From Gordionus sp. m RMFG-2023 (Eukaryota > Nematomorpha > Gordioida > Chordodea > Parachordodidae): DNA of 64,000 bases. The notes under the pieces are model-generated. The model had not been told where the DNA came from. It worked only from the letters and a program-made list of their open reading frames with translations, and made no database searches. This document shows, in pieces, positions 1 through 12,044 of this stretch. The stretch's first letter is position 1, and every line of letters begins with the position of its first letter. Location of the stretch: the NCBI RefSeq assembly GCF_954871325.1, contig NC_088775.1, forward strand, positions 63,775,561-63,839,560, read 5' to 3'. The translations under genes and the position numbers were made by a program.

Positions 1-78
1 TGTGACTACATATTAGAAGCAAGTAGGTCATTTATGGGATTAACGCCTAAACAAGTAATTAAATTATATTGTTTGTAT

Positions 79-281
79 TATATTGTATTTCATAATTTTA
101 ATAACTCAATTTAAATATCAATATTAATTTGGTAACTTTAATAAAAATTCTCAATTGAAATTATATTGTATTTCATAATTTTAATAATGCTCAATCTAAA
201 TATTATTAATTTGGTAACTTTAATAAAAATGCTCAATTGAAATTATATTGTATTTCATAATTTTAATAATGCTCAATCTAA
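79..281. repeat. 82-83-bp tandem repeat, about 2.5 copies
   Basis: The start tatattgtatttcataatt recurs at 79, 162 and 244, and each unit also contains tcaatt or tcaatct and ggtaactttaataaaaat. Units are nearly identical, so the expansion is recent relative to the surrounding transposon. Confidence 0.85.
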
Positions 282-288
282 AAATCAT

Positions 289-933
289 GTGGGACAACAA
301 TTTCAGATTTATGATATTCCAGGAGTGTTAAAAAATGAAATACCAAGGGCAGTGACATCAAATAATATATTAAATGGATTCTTAGCATGTGGCATATTTC
401 CTTTAAACCCAAATATATTTACAGAACAAGATTATATCTGCTGTAATAATTCAAATGCTAACTCAAATATTGAATTTGAAAATAATGATGAAAATATTAC
501 AGTGACTTAAAATCTTACAGTGACTCAAAATAATGATAGTGATTTATCTATATTATTGAACGAAAATGTTCCAGATGATATTGATGAACCTTATCATGAT
601 ATGTTACCATCATGCTCAAAAAATTATGATAAAGTATTCAATCCTTCATCTATAATACCTATTCCAAAATTATTCAATATTTCATCGGATAAAATATCTA
701 AAAAAAAGAATTCAGAAATATTAACATCTACACCTTATAAAAAAAAATTATTAATTCAGAGAAAAAAAAAGATATCAAAAAATAATTGTTTATGTGTTAT
801 TTGTAATAAAAACTATAAAAATAGTCGGGAGGACGATGAATGGCTAAAATGTACAATGTGCCTTGAATGGGCACATTCTAAATATGCTAATTATGATAAT
901 TATTTTACATGTCCTTATTGTATCGATTATTAA
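289..933 (+). pseudogene. pogo-like transposase C-terminal part with PHD-like zinc finger
   Basis: The 289-510 frame contains GFLACGIFPLNPNIFTEQDY, the conserved segment after the last catalytic Asp of pogo/Jerky-type DDE_1 transposases (family knowledge). A stop at 508-510 separates it from a same-frame continuation at 520-933. That part is Ser/Asn-rich, then Lys-rich, and ends in a treble-clef-like finger: CVIC, then DDEWLKC-x2-C, EWAHSKYA, and YFTCPYC. This C-terminal finger is common in insect pogo transposases, whose usual wording is 'W.QC..C..W.H..C'. The residue expected to be the Cys after WAH is absent (SKYA). The catalytic domain is outside the window or lost. Non-functional. Confidence 0.65.
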
Positions 934-1046
934 ATAAAAATCATAAATAAATCTTAAATTTGTAATATTTGTTAAATAAAACAATAAATATGTGTCAAAT
1001 ATTATTTTAACCACTTTACCCTAGTGCTTATCCATTTTACCCTGTA

Positions 1047-1246
1047 CCCAGGGTAAAATGGCGAAAATGAGTAGTTTTACATAACTAATCATAGCTCCTA
1101 AAATATTATAGGTAGAGGGCTACACTTTTTTTTATCTTGTAGAAGAGAGATGGGGCTACACATTGATCTATAATTTGTTGTGTTTGACTCTTGTTTAAAA
1201 TTTTTATGGTAAATATGCAAAATGCCTATCGTTTTACCCCGGTCTC
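1047..1246. mobile_element. short pogo-type MITE, tentative
   Basis: Starts right after the TA next to the pogo end with cccagggtaaaatggcgaa. About 200 bp on, the complementary end atcgttttaccccggtctcc precedes another TA-containing site. The two ends share the core GGGTAAAA in inverted orientation. Similar motifs recur at 1433 (ggtaaaatggcgtctccc) and 1792 (atcccggtctcctcta), so several ends of one family are scattered through 1.0-1.8 kb. Confidence 0.4.
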
Positions 1247-1249
1247 CCC

Positions 1250-2162
1250 TACATAACAAATAAGTGTTGATTTTGGAGTGCCTAAAAAATATATAATATT
1301 ATATGAATAATCTTACCTGTAAGTAATGATAAATTTAAGACTGAGGGTTTCGGACATAAATTTAAGGCTTTTTCATAATCTTATACACAGTAGATATTCC
1401 TTTCCTCTGTGTGATTTCGCATAACTAGTAAATGGTAAAATGGCGTCTCCCAACTATACTATAGCCAACTTGACCGAGTTCACTAACTTTATAAATATTA
1501 TTCAGAATCATTGTCAGATTAAAAATATAGAGTATAAACTTTCCTAAAATTTATTCATTAAATTTTAAAAGTTTTATTTATAAATATAATCGATAAAGTT
1601 TGCAATTATTTTTTATTACTTTTGGTATGCTAAAAAAACACATTCTCTTCTGTAAAAATTAAAATACTATATTTTTAAATATTTTTTAGCCAATCATGTA
1701 TGGTAAATATCTATGTTAGCTTAAAATTTCCAGTATTATAAAATAATAGCTCAAATTATAATTGGAGTACCTAATGTTCCCTTGTACTCAATGTATCCCG
1801 GTCTCCTCTATTCCTTTTAAAATATTCTGGAATTAAAGTGAAACTATAAGAAGGCCTTAATTAATTTTTTTCAAAAAAAAATCTTTTTTTCCTCTATTAA
1901 CACCACAGTACTAATAAGACACAGATTACCAAATAAGAATCCAAAAAATTTATACTATTAATTTTATATATTATACAAAAGAATAGCAATTACAAAATTA
2001 AAAACTTTAATTAATTTTATTTAATACAAACGTGAAAAGTTAAAATTTTAAGATTACATCTGATCTCTCTTTTTAAACATCAATATCACTATTTATACTA
2101 ATTTTAACAATTAAAATTGCATTCTAAAAAATCTTTCAATTATCATCAAATCAATTTTCATT
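1250..2162. other. no gene seen
   Basis: AT-rich DNA with isolated pogo-end-like motifs near 1433 and 1792. No open frame of note and no recognised repeat otherwise. Confidence 0.5.
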
Positions 2163-2399
2163 TTAAAAGTAATGATAATTACGACAATCTGGATATAAAA
2201 TCTTTAATTTTTCAATTGAAATTATTGGATTGGAGAATTCGGAGAGGGTGCATATTGCTTCCAGTTTAATATATTCATCATCAGGTAATCTTTGAACAAA
2301 TAAAAGAGCTTTTTCTGCGTCTGTTATTTTTGTATCTCTGAAAATAGCTTCGAATTTATTTATAAAAACCTCGAAATTACCTGAATTTAGGAAAATCAA
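2163..2399 (-). pseudogene. possible LTR-retrotransposon gag fossil
   Basis: A short minus-strand open stretch resembles part of a Ty3/gypsy-like gag (a segment like FEAIFRDTKITDAEKALLFV followed by RLPDDEY). No long terminal repeats, protease or polymerase parts were seen nearby, so it would be an old isolated scrap. The family call rests on general similarity only. Confidence 0.25.
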
Positions 2400-3816
2400 C
2401 GCTAATATTATTATTAATTATAGGTTTAACTTTTATCGTTTTTTTAACTTTATTTATTATATAATATACTATTCTTTCACAAAATAGATATAAACATAAA
2501 TAATTCAATTTTTTTTAAAATGTTTTATATTGATGGTGAACCACCCTTCCTCATGTCCGCCAGGACATATACTAACTTGGACATTGTAAATTTCCAACAT
2601 GTCTTCTCTGTTTTAAAATAAAACGACAGCTTCTACCGTCTTCTATTAATATATCTTATGAAACCATATTAGAATTAGGTCTATCGAAGCAGTAGTAACT
2701 TCGAAATTTTATAATAAGAAAAAATCCTAATATACTAAAGAACGTGTAAAAATATAATTTATAAACATAAAATTTACTTACATTATTTATTTAGTGCGTA
2801 ATATATCTGCCACCATGCCCACTAAGAATCTTCGGAAAGGAGGCGCTCAATTTTATCAAAGCCATCTACAAAAAAAAACTACATCTGACCTAGAGAAGGA
2901 TTCTACCTTCATCAGCAGATTTCTCTCGAAATCTACCTATCCAACTAAGCATTCACCCTTTCCTATAGGGTGACATGTTTCTTTTTTAAAATAATCCAAA
3001 CGTAATATTCCATTAGGGAACTTCGGCCAAGATGCATTTCTATTTTTAAAAAACCAATCTCATTTTATAATTATATACCCTTTTTTTACAAAAATGGGTT
3101 GCATTTCAATATTTTTAATTTTTGGGACCAGGTACATGCTGGGCCTACTTTTGCAGGGCCCAAAGGGTCTCCTTGTTGAATACCTTCGTCAGATGGAAAA
3201 TAGCAGATGGTATATTCTCAGCGTACCAAATTTAATATGAATGTTTAGCCAAATTAGCAGCCAAATGAACTATTTTACTTTTTGAATCAAGAAAGGAAGA
3301 ATTATTTGATGCCGAATTTTGAAGCAAATAAATTTAAATTCCATGCAATGGCACGTGGGCTACATATATTAAAATTTCCTAGCTAATTTTTAAAAAAAAA
3401 ACTAAATGCCAATATAGAGGAATTTGTCGATATTACAAACGCCAATTATAGTGCTGTTTCCGAGCCATATTCTAGCGGATAAACTTTTCCCCCAAAATGA
3501 GTTGACTAAGTATATGGGCCTCAATATTTTCTAAGGACTTATATTATAAAAATTTAGATTATCATCCAATTTAATGTTGTCCGTTTTTAAAAATCGGCTC
3601 AAAATGAGCCGCACAGATTTAAAATATATTTTTATTTTTTATTCATAATGTCAAATTTTTTTAAAAATTCTACAAAAAAAAGAAAAGTAAAAAGATCGGA
3701 TCGGATTTTTACAGGTATCGGCATAAGTTAACAGCAATTACTGGAGATCTTAAAGAAAATTTATATCTCAGACTATCAGTTGATATATGTAGATCTAATT
3801 TTATCTCCATCCTTAG
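2400..3816. other. intergenic, one short GC-richer ORF
   Basis: Mostly AT-rich. Positions 2814-2975 hold a 53-codon plus-strand reading frame starting MPTKNLRKGGAQ in an unusually good start context (gccaccatgcc). Base composition there is richer in GC than its surroundings. I do not recognise the peptide. A short copy of the hAT MITE described at 48016-48238 lies at 3581-3612 (gtttttaaaaatcggctc then agccg). Confidence 0.35.
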
Positions 3817-4032
3817 TAGGTTGTTAAACGGCTAAGCCGAGTCGACTTAGCTGCGACTCGAGCCTAGTTTCTAGTCGAAAAAACGACTTTGACTCGCGTT
3901 GACTAAATGAGCCGCATTGGTCGGCTCATGTATTTGACTCGTTGGGTCTGCTCAATTTTTTTTTTTTATAAAATCTGGTAAATTGATAAATTTTGGGAAA
4001 CTGATTAATGTGAACAAAATTATAATAAGAAT

Positions 4033-4838
4033 ATGTTGTTTTTAAAGTTTTTCGAATTTTTTTGGCATAAATAGGCTAAAATAAGTTTTGCTAACATGTT
4101 TAAATAAAATTTTAGTGAAGATGTACCCTAGATAAGTGACAATTGTCATAATCGTTGTTTTTAAATTTTTCGAATTTTTGACGTAAATGGGCTAAAATAA
4201 GCATTGCTAACATGTTTAAATAAAATTTTAGTGAAGATGTACCCTCGATAAGTGACAATTGTCATAATTGTTGTTTTTAAAGTTTTTCGAATTTTTTTGA
4301 CGTAAATGGACTAAAATAAGCATTGCTAACATGTTTTAATAAAATTTTAGTGAAGATGTACCCATGATAAGTGACAATTGTCATAATCGTTGTTTTTAAA
4401 GTTTCGAATTTTTTTGACGTAAATGGGCTAAAATAAGCATTGCTAACATGTTTAAATAAAATTTTAGTGAAGATGTACCCATGATAAGTGACAATTGTCA
4501 TAATCGTTGTTTTTAAAGTTTCGAATTTTTTTGACGTAAATGGGCTAAAATAAGCATTGCTAACATGTTTAAATAAAATTTTAGTGAAGATGTACCCATG
4601 ATAAGTGACAATTGTCATAATCGTTGTTTTTAAAGTTTCGAATTTTTTTGACGTAAATGGGCTAAAATAAGCATTGCTAACATGTTTAAATAAAATTTTA
4701 GTGAAGATGTACCCTAGATAAGTGACAATTGTCATAATCGTTGTTTAAGTTTTTCGAATTTTTTTGACGTAAATGGGCTAAAATAAGCATTGCTAACATG
4801 TTTAAATAAAATTTTAGTGAAGATGTACCCTTGATACA
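4033..4838. repeat. left array of ~117-bp units in element A (7 copies)
   Basis: Each unit contains gtgaagatgtaccc, a perfect palindrome TGACAATTGTCA, and ctaaaataagcattgct followed by aacatgttt. Units differ by small indels and single bases. The repeat creates a long open reading frame on the minus strand with a repeated peptide, which is a by-product of periodicity and not a gene. The same unit, inverted, forms the right array at 10424-10880. Confidence 0.9.
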
Positions 4839-5207
4839 GGGTTTCCCATTCAAAAAAAAAATCATAATATTTTTTAATTTTTTGTCAATTTTTCTTAAAC
4901 TTTTATTTATTTTTATTCCTTTTTAATTTATTTCTAAATTTTGCGATTTCTTTACGTTTTTTTTCTTACTGTATCTTTTCTCAATTTATTTCTAACCCTT
5001 TGCGATTTTCTTTACTTTTATTTTTCTTACTATATCTTCTCACAATTTATTTTTCTTCAATTTATAAATTTAGGTTCATTTTTTTAACAATTTACGTTTT
5101 TTTTCATCATACATACAGATATAATATTTTTTTTATGATGTATACATTCTGGTCATTTTTAATCTTTATTTTTTTGAGCATTTATCTATTTTTTCTTCTC
5201 ATTTTTG

Positions 5208-8200
5208 CAGGGCCGTAGCCACGGAGGGGCCCCGGGGGGGCCCGCCCCCCCCCCCAAAAAAAAAATTTTTCTGCCCCCCCCAAATTTGAATTTTTTTTTT
5301 AGAATTGATTATTTTTATATTTTTAATATAAATTTTAAATATTTATTCAAAAATATTCAAAAAACATGTCTATTTAGAATTGATTATTTTTATATTTTTA
5401 AAATAAATTTTGAATATTTATTCTTCAAACATATCTAGTTTGTAAAATTTTTTTTTATCCTTTTTTATTTTTACCCAATATTAAATTATCATTCATTCAT
5501 TTTTTTTCATCTGTTTTTGTTGTGTATCACATTCTCTATAGGTATCACATTAATATTATAATATATAACCAGTTATTTTATTTTAGAGCGTTTATTTTTA
5601 AATTATGAAGAAACAATCAATTATAAACTCTTATTTTAAGTTAAAGTTAAACAAATGTCAAGCAACATCACCTCTACAAACTACTAGTAATACTACATCA
5701 GAAATTTCAGAAACTGATTCTTCTCATAGTTAGTATAAATTTATATTATTATTTCATGACTTATATGATATTGATATAGGGCAATATTTGTATATTATTA
5801 TTTAATATAATATATATATTTTATATAAGATAAGAGAAAGACATTTATTATTAATATTATCATTTTTGTATAATAATTTTAATTATTAAAATAAATATAT
5901 TTACTTATATTTCAAGATATGAATGAAGCTAATCTAGAAAATCAAGAGGAGGAAGATGGTAAATAGTTTAAAATTTAACCCAAATTTTTCTATTTATATA
6001 TTTTTGACAATATGAATAGGAGTAGGAGATTATGGCGTTTCATTATTACATTTTGATTTTAAAACAAATAAAGACGAAGAAGAGACTCAATCATCTTCAT
6101 CTAGCAGCTCAGTCTCTCATTGTCAAGAAGCAACTAGTAATTGATTTATAAATATAAAAATATTATATTTTTTTGTTAATCTTTAAAGATATAATGTTTA
6201 TGGCTTTTTTCTAGTTTTTAATACTGAAATTTTACTGATCAACTTTACTGATAATCTTCATCAGGGTTGGGCACTACAGTAACTTGTATCTTAAATACAA
6301 GATAAATTTTGTTTGTTCATTTTCAGCATGCCCTTCCTTCGCCCATCCTGATGACCATTATTATTTATGACCCTTTCCCTCATTACAATTTATTAATTAT
6401 AATATTTTTAGTGTCAAAAAAGTCCTCTAATGGTTCAATTCAAATCCCTGGTGACCTTGGCCAGAATAAACCAAATCAAATCAAATTAAACAATTACGCG
6501 AAAAAAGATATCCATGGAAGGCAAAGATCATTTCAAAAATCATGGTATAGAGGCCGAGACTGGTTGGAGTATAGTGTAGAAGCTGACGCTGCCTTTTGTT
6601 TTCCATGTAGGAAATACTTGTGTAATCCAAGTGATGAATTTGGACAAACGGGATTCAGAAATTGGAAAAATGCGTTAGCTGCCAAGAAGGGAGTGCTTAA
6701 ACACGAGAGCTCAAAAGCTCATTTAAATTCAATTACAATATGGAATGATAAAAATCAAAATATAAACAATGGTACAGAAATAACTAAAATGTTGGGAGGT
6801 GATCAAATTAATCGTAATCAATATTATATTAAATCAATATTTGATTTGATGCTGTTTCTTAGCATACAAGAGCTACCTTTCCGTGGGACTGGTTCAACAA
6901 ATATTACGGATGCTGCAAAGATGAAAACATAATTTATTCTTCTGGACTATTTATAGCAATGTTTTCCTACACCATCCAAAAAGACCCTGAATTAAATAAA
7001 ATTATGAAATTTATACCCCAAAATGCCCAGTATACATCACCACAGTTTCAAAACGAAGTAATATCCATTATGGCAGATATGGTGCTTGAACATATTTCAG
7101 ACAAATATAATAAAAGCGAGATGCCTTTTTTTTGTCTTAAGGCCGATGAGACAAAAGATGCTTCAGGTTGTGAAAATCTGAGCATAATAATTCGCTATAT
7201 TTTTTCTGGAGAAATCCAAGAAAATTTAATAGGAATCATTAATTTAGAGTGTCTTTCTGCTGAAAGCATTACAGATTGCATTTTAAAGCAACTTAATGAT
7301 CTAAATATTAATTCAGCTAATATAATAAGCCAGGCATATGATGGTGCAAACGTTATGTCTGGCCGAAATGGAGGAGTGCAAACACTTCTTCAAAAAAAAA
7401 TTAATAAAAATGTTCCTTTTATACATTGCTACAACCACAAGTTGCATCTTGTGGTTCAAAATTGGTATAATAATATTGTTATTATTTCTAATTTTTTTAA
7501 TTTATCAAATGCATTGTATAATTTTTTCAGGCGTTTTAACGTATCCTGTAAATATACAGGCCACACCCTTAAGAGACTTTTAGACCAGAGATGGACTGGT
7601 CATTTAGAAACATCTCGCATTATTTATGAGAATTTTGAGGCTATTGGTGAAGTATTATTCTACTTTTCTAATAGAACTCTTAATTCCGAGGTTTCAATTC
7701 ATGATTCAGTCGAAGCCTCTGGTCTTTTATCTCAATGTATTAATATAAATTACATTATATTAGCCATCATAATTTATGAGATATTAATTACAATAGATCC
7801 ACTAAATAAGTATCTACAATCAGTAGGTACTAATTTAGTGGATGCTAAAAATTGTATTGATTCTACTATTAATATATTAAAAAATAAAAGAAGTGATAAT
7901 TCTTTTGCTTTGATTATGATTAAGGCTGAAAAACTTTTATCAAAATTTAATCTTACTCCCCAAAAATCATCACGGGTACGTAAAACGCCTAAAAATTTCC
8001 AAGATTTTTTAGTTGATAGCAAACTAGAATTCGATTGTGAAAAAGACTCCAATTGGAGTTCTTTAAAAAGGATATATTATGAAATTATAGATAACTTTGT
8101 GGATCGTTTTTTAGACCGATTTACAGAAGATGATTTTAATCTTTTTCATCTTTTAATACATTGTTCCCCCTTGACCCTGATTATTTTTTATCAGATAAAA

Positions 8201-8794
8201 TGGCCCCATTAAAATCCCTGTTAAACTTAAATATGGAAACACTGCATCATGAAATAAAGATAGCAAAAGGATTGCTAGCTTCGGAAGCTAAAGAAAATCA
8301 TAATTTTGAAAACATCTTACATATTATGTATAAAAAAAAATATAATCATGCATTTAAAGAATTATATAAATGCTACTCAGCAGCGATAATCATTGGGATA
8401 TCAACGGCTTCTTGTGAGGCCTCGTTCTCTACATTAAAGAGAGTTTTATCGAGCAGTAGAGAGTCTATGAAGGATAAACGTAAACAAAATTTAGTATTAA
8501 TGGCGTATGAAAAAAGAATAACGCAGAATTTATCTTTTAGATCATTTATATTAAAATTTAAAAATAAAAATCGCCGTATTCTATTATAGTAATATTTTGT
8601 TTTGTATATGCATATTATAGTATTATTTTTTTTTGTATATTCATATTATAGTATTATTTTGTTATTAAATTTTTAATAAAAATAGGAAAAAATTTCTATG
8701 AATGCGTAATTATTTGTTTGATTTTAAAAAAATAGTCCCCCCCCCCAAGTAAACACTTGGCCCCCCTAAGTGAAAATTCCTGGCTACGGCCCTG
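5208..8794 (+). mobile_element. hAT transposon (DUF4371/ZMYM1-like type), complete ends
   Basis: Ends are CAGGGCCGTAGCCACGG at 5208 and the complement TGGCTACGGCCCTG ending at 8794. An exact 8-bp target duplication, catttttg, sits at 5200-5207 and 8795-8802, the hAT hallmark. Both tips carry poly-C/G tracts just inside. It inserted near the inner end of the left arm of element A, so it is younger than A. The element at 15673-19422 has the same ends and a related transposase. Confidence 0.95.
5605..8589 (+). pseudogene. hAT transposase, TTF-type finger plus DUF4371, decayed
   Basis: Codes for the cut-and-paste transposase of the surrounding hAT. A start at 5605 (MKKQSIINSYFKLKL) is followed by Ser/Glu-rich small exons to ~6140. 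Residues around 6540-6720 form the TTF-type zinc finger: WLEYS, DAAFCFPCRKYL, then GFRNW and HESSKAH. The RNase-H-like DUF4371 core starts at 6959 and includes KDPELNKIMKFIPQNAQYTS, CLKADETKDAS, AYDGANVMSG and HCYNHKLHLVVQ. The C-terminal dimerisation part is at 8161-8589 (STASCEASFSTLKRV). Frame changes near 6930 and 8165 break the coding line, and a 40-bp scrap of another hAT family (cagggttgggca, 6265) sits upstream of the finger. Likely inactive but not old. Confidence 0.85.
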
Positions 8795-9051
8795 CATTTT
8801 TGATAATTATTTTTGCTAGTTTACTTCATTACAAAATCCTAGTACATATAATTTTGTTTATTAAAGGCCATTTAGTTAAAACATCTAATTTATATCTGAC
8901 TTTGATAAAACTAATTTATAAATTTAAAAAAAAATAAATAAGGACGCATTTTTTTTTACTATATATATTCTTTATTTATAAAATAACACACTTTAAATTA
9001 TAATAATGTATAAATAAAATATGCTAAAAAATTATTTCCAAAGGTCTTCCT

Positions 9052-9582
9052 TTAAATATTTATGTCCCATGAATTTAGCGAGAGGCATTGTTTAAGAGTT
9101 GAAGAGGACATTCTATTTCGTTTGTTCGTCAAGGTATCGGCAGCTCTAGAAAATACTCTTTCGCTGGCAACAGATGTTGTTTGTTGCCCTAAATAATATC
9201 TAACCATATTGGATGATTTTGGAAATTTCTTGGCATTTTCAGACCACCAGCTAAGAACATCCACTGTTGTCTTTGCCACTGAATCCGCCAAATAATCCTC
9301 AATCTCTTCTAAAGCAGGATTAGGCACAATATAGACATCTCTAAATTAAAATATGAATGATTATATAAAAATAATTAGGATTAATTTCTATATTTACCTT
9401 CTCAACTCATTCAAAATATTTACCGACATCAAATTAGATTCGGTCTCTTCGAAATGGTATTGCTGAGAAGAAGATGCTTGATACGTACTAAATAAATTCT
9501 TCAATCTTTCATAGTATCCAATTGTATTAATAAAACTCGGTAGAAAAATTTTCTTGATCCAATCGGATGCTGAAAACCTCAA
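9052..9582 (-). pseudogene. BED-type hAT transposase C-terminal remnant of element A
   Basis: Two minus-strand pieces. 9394-9582 encodes a middle piece (MRFSASDWIKKIFLPSF). 9052-9327 encodes the hAT dimerisation motif: WWSENAKKFP, then YYLGQQTTSVASERVFSRAA, then NKRNRMSSSTLKQ. A gap of about 65 bp between them looks like an intron. The BED finger and catalytic region expected upstream are missing. This shows element A belongs to the hAT superfamily, consistent with its TAG-GTTGTTAA ends. Confidence 0.8.
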
Positions 9583-10423
9583 TTAAATATAAATAAGAAC
9601 AGCAAGATTGCTAGTTGATTAAATAAAATAATAAGCAGATTCAAATTAACTTCGAAATCTAAATTATTATAATTAACAAAATAAAATATATCATATTGAT
9701 AAATTTTAGCAAAATTATGAAAGAAAAACTCATCTTCAATATTAAATATACATATAATTTACCTCTATCCCTGTAATTTCTTGTTGGGACTGTGATGATT
9801 GTACAACTGATATAAATTACTCGAATTAAAATCCAATTTTATTTAGTCTGTCTTCCCTATTGTTTTAAATAATAAAAATTTCTAATGCGTTTTAAAAATG
9901 ATTATATTTAAATATCGTTTGGTATTACAGTTAAGGTAAACCAAATAATTAATTTATAATTTAGCAATTGTAATTATATTTTCTGCCAAAAACATTAAAT
10001 ATAATTTTAAAAAATAATTATCAAAAATGAGAAGAAAAAATAGATTAATGCTCAATAAAATAAAGATTAAAAATGACCAGATTGAAAAGGTTAAAAATTT
10101 ATGCAAAAGATTAAAATGTATAAATCATAAAAAGAATATTATATCTGTATGTATGATGAAAACAAACAAAATGGACCTAAATTTATAAATTGAAGAAAAA
10201 TAAATTGAGAGAAGATATAGTAAGAAAAATAAAAGTAAAGAAAATCGCAAAGGGTTAGAAATAAATTGAGAAAAGATACAATAAGAAAAAAAACATAAAG
10301 AAATAGCAAGAATTTAGAAATAAATTAAAAAGGAATAACTAAAATAAATAAAAGTTTAAGAAAAATTGACAAAAAATTAAAAAATATTATGATTTTCTTT
10401 TTTCGAATGGGAAACCCTGTATC

Positions 10424-10880
10424 AAGGGTACATCTTCACTAAAATTTTATTTAAACATGTTAGCAATGCTTATTTTAGCCCATTTACGTCAAAAAAATTC
10501 GAAAAACTTTAAAAACAACGATTATGACAATTGTCACTTATCAAGGGTACATCTTCACTAAAATTTTATTTAAACATGTTAGCAATGCTTATTTTAGCCC
10601 ATTTACGTCAAAAAAAATTCGAAAAACTTTAAAAACAACGATTATGACAATTGTCACTTATCAAGAGTACATCTTCACTAAAATTTTATTTAAACATGTT
10701 AGCTGCTTATTTTAGCCCATTTACGTCAAAAAAATTCGAAAAACTTTAAAAACAACGATTATGACCATTGTTACTTATCGAGGGTACATCTTCACTAAAA
10801 TTTTATTTAAACATGTTAAGCAATACTTATTTTAGCCCATTTATGCCAAAAAAATTCGAAAAATTTTAAAAACAACATAT
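10424..10880. repeat. right array of ~117-bp units in element A (4 copies)
   Basis: Inverted relative to the left array at 4033-4838: gggtacatcttcac recurs four times, with the palindrome tgacaattgtca in three units and a variant (accattgtta) in the fourth. The copy number differs between arms (4 against 7), showing expansion or loss after the inverted structure formed. Confidence 0.9.
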
Positions 10881-11840
10881 TCTTATTTTAATTTTGTTCA
10901 CACATTAATCAGTTTCCCAAAATTTAGCAATTTACCAGATTTTATAAAAAAAACAAAAAAATTGAGCAGACCCAACGAGCCAAATACGACTAAGTGAGTC
11001 GGCTCATTCGGCTCCTTGATCGGCTTGAGTCGGAGCCGTTTTTTACGACTACGACTCGAGTCGCAAGTCGTAAGAACTCGACTTTTTAACAACACTAATC
11101 CTGTTCTATGCTCGACAGAACAATTTTTTAATCCCCCTCCACGGTTTAAAATATTTTATTTTATACAATTTAAATATATATTTTTTAAACGTTTTTCAAT
11201 ATTTGAAATTGAAAATTTTTTTTTCTATTATATAAGTTTTAATTTATATATTTTTAAATTATGCGATTTCTTGAAATTGAAAATATAATAAAATTTAGAG
11301 AAATTTTTTTAAAAATTATTCATTATTTTTACATAAAAATAAATAAACTGCTTCTTTGCATATTTTTGGATTTATAAAATTAATAACTAAGATAAATATA
11401 GATGATTGGGTGTCATTTAAAAAAAAAAAAATTCTCTCAGGTGAGATTTTTTCCCTATCTTTATGAGTGGACGAGTTCAGAGGGGAAAAAATGTTGTGAT
11501 ACACATCTCTAATCAAACCTAACTGAGCTCCACGCTCAACTTATAAAAGGAGCAATTCAATCCATTTAACTTAAGTGGAAATGCTTACTTCAAAATTATA
11601 TACTTTATTAGAACTAGAAGTTGATAGATATGACATAAATGAATGATATTTTATAAGTTTAATCACGTTTTTTTATTCAAGTTGATATTTTATAGCATAA
11701 GCATTAATTGCTTATTTACGGCCCTTCATTTATATCAAATCAATCTGTTAGACGATAGTTTTATTTGACCTTCAAAATTAACTTTTTTTGATATTATTCT
11801 TTCTTACCTATAAATTAAATTTTATTATTATAAAACAGAA

Positions 11841-12044
11841 ATGTTTAAAGGCGGTGGCGATTCCCTTTCACATGCAACCTTTTTGAATTCTTCCTTAATG
11901 TCACCCGACACTATGATGGTTGGTGACGTTCAAGTCATTCTTTCTGAAATCGGTTCTGATTGGTTAATGAAAATGACAGCACACGAAAAAGAAATATATT
12001 ATAAATTATCTAAACTGAAATTCGATTTACTTTATGACTATTAA
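11841..12044 (+). CDS. probable terminal exon of an unidentified host gene
   Basis: A 67-residue open frame beginning MFKGGGDSLSHATFLNSSL and ending KFDLLYDY. Codon use is balanced, unlike the surrounding AT-rich DNA. It follows a pyrimidine-rich tract and a good acceptor (ttataaaacag, 11828-11838), so the Met may be internal to an exon rather than the start. Aataaa signals lie about 180 bp after the stop (near 12224). Residues such as GDVQVILSEIGSDWLMKM and HEKEIYYKLSK look like real protein, but I do not recognise the family. Upstream exons are not visible and may lie beyond element A. Confidence 0.45.
   Translation: MFKGGGDSLSHATFLNSSLMSPDTMMVGDVQVILSEIGSDWLMKMTAHEKEIYYKLSKLKFDLLYDY

Larger units (their letters stand above)
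1..1044 (+). mobile_element. 3' end of a pogo/Tigger-like DNA transposon
   Basis: The window opens inside this element. It is identified by the transposase C-terminus at 289-933 and by a right-hand terminal repeat at 1032-1044 (ccattttaccctg) that abuts a TA, the target pogo elements use. The left end lies outside the window. A short tandem repeat (79-281) has expanded in what looks like an intron or spacer upstream of the surviving coding part. The first ~110 bases read openly as SRSFMGLTPKQVIKLY, which might be another piece of the transposase, but I cannot place it. Confidence 0.5.
3817..11097. mobile_element. Element A: hAT-like element with long tandem-repeat arms
   Basis: The left end reads TAGGTTGTTAAACGGCT and the right end is the complement of TAGTGTTGTTAAAAAG. 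Possible 8-bp target copies are atccttag (3809-3816) and atcctgtt (11098-11105), 5 of 8 matching. Each arm runs inward through a GC-richer cgactcgag-type tip, an array of ~117-bp units (7 left, 4 right), then an AT-rich stretch ending near ctcatttttgataattatt. The left arm is about 1.4 kb without the inserted hAT at 5208-8794; the right arm is about 1.1 kb (10007-11097). The unique centre (8817-10006) keeps minus-strand pieces of an hAT transposase. It cannot make a full transposase and would be non-autonomous. Confidence 0.8.

Noticed and set aside
4277-4735. 152-residue minus-strand ORF with a repeated ~39-residue peptide
   Set aside because: It is the translation of the ~117-bp tandem unit of element A (117 is divisible by 3, so frames stay open). 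The same happens at 10524-10715.
5000-5438. Phe/Leu-rich ORFs
   Set aside because: Low-complexity T-rich DNA of the element A arm and the poly-C tip of the hAT at 5208.
7774-8052. Minus-strand ORF over the hAT transposase
   Set aside because: Shadow of the plus-strand DUF4371 coding sequence.
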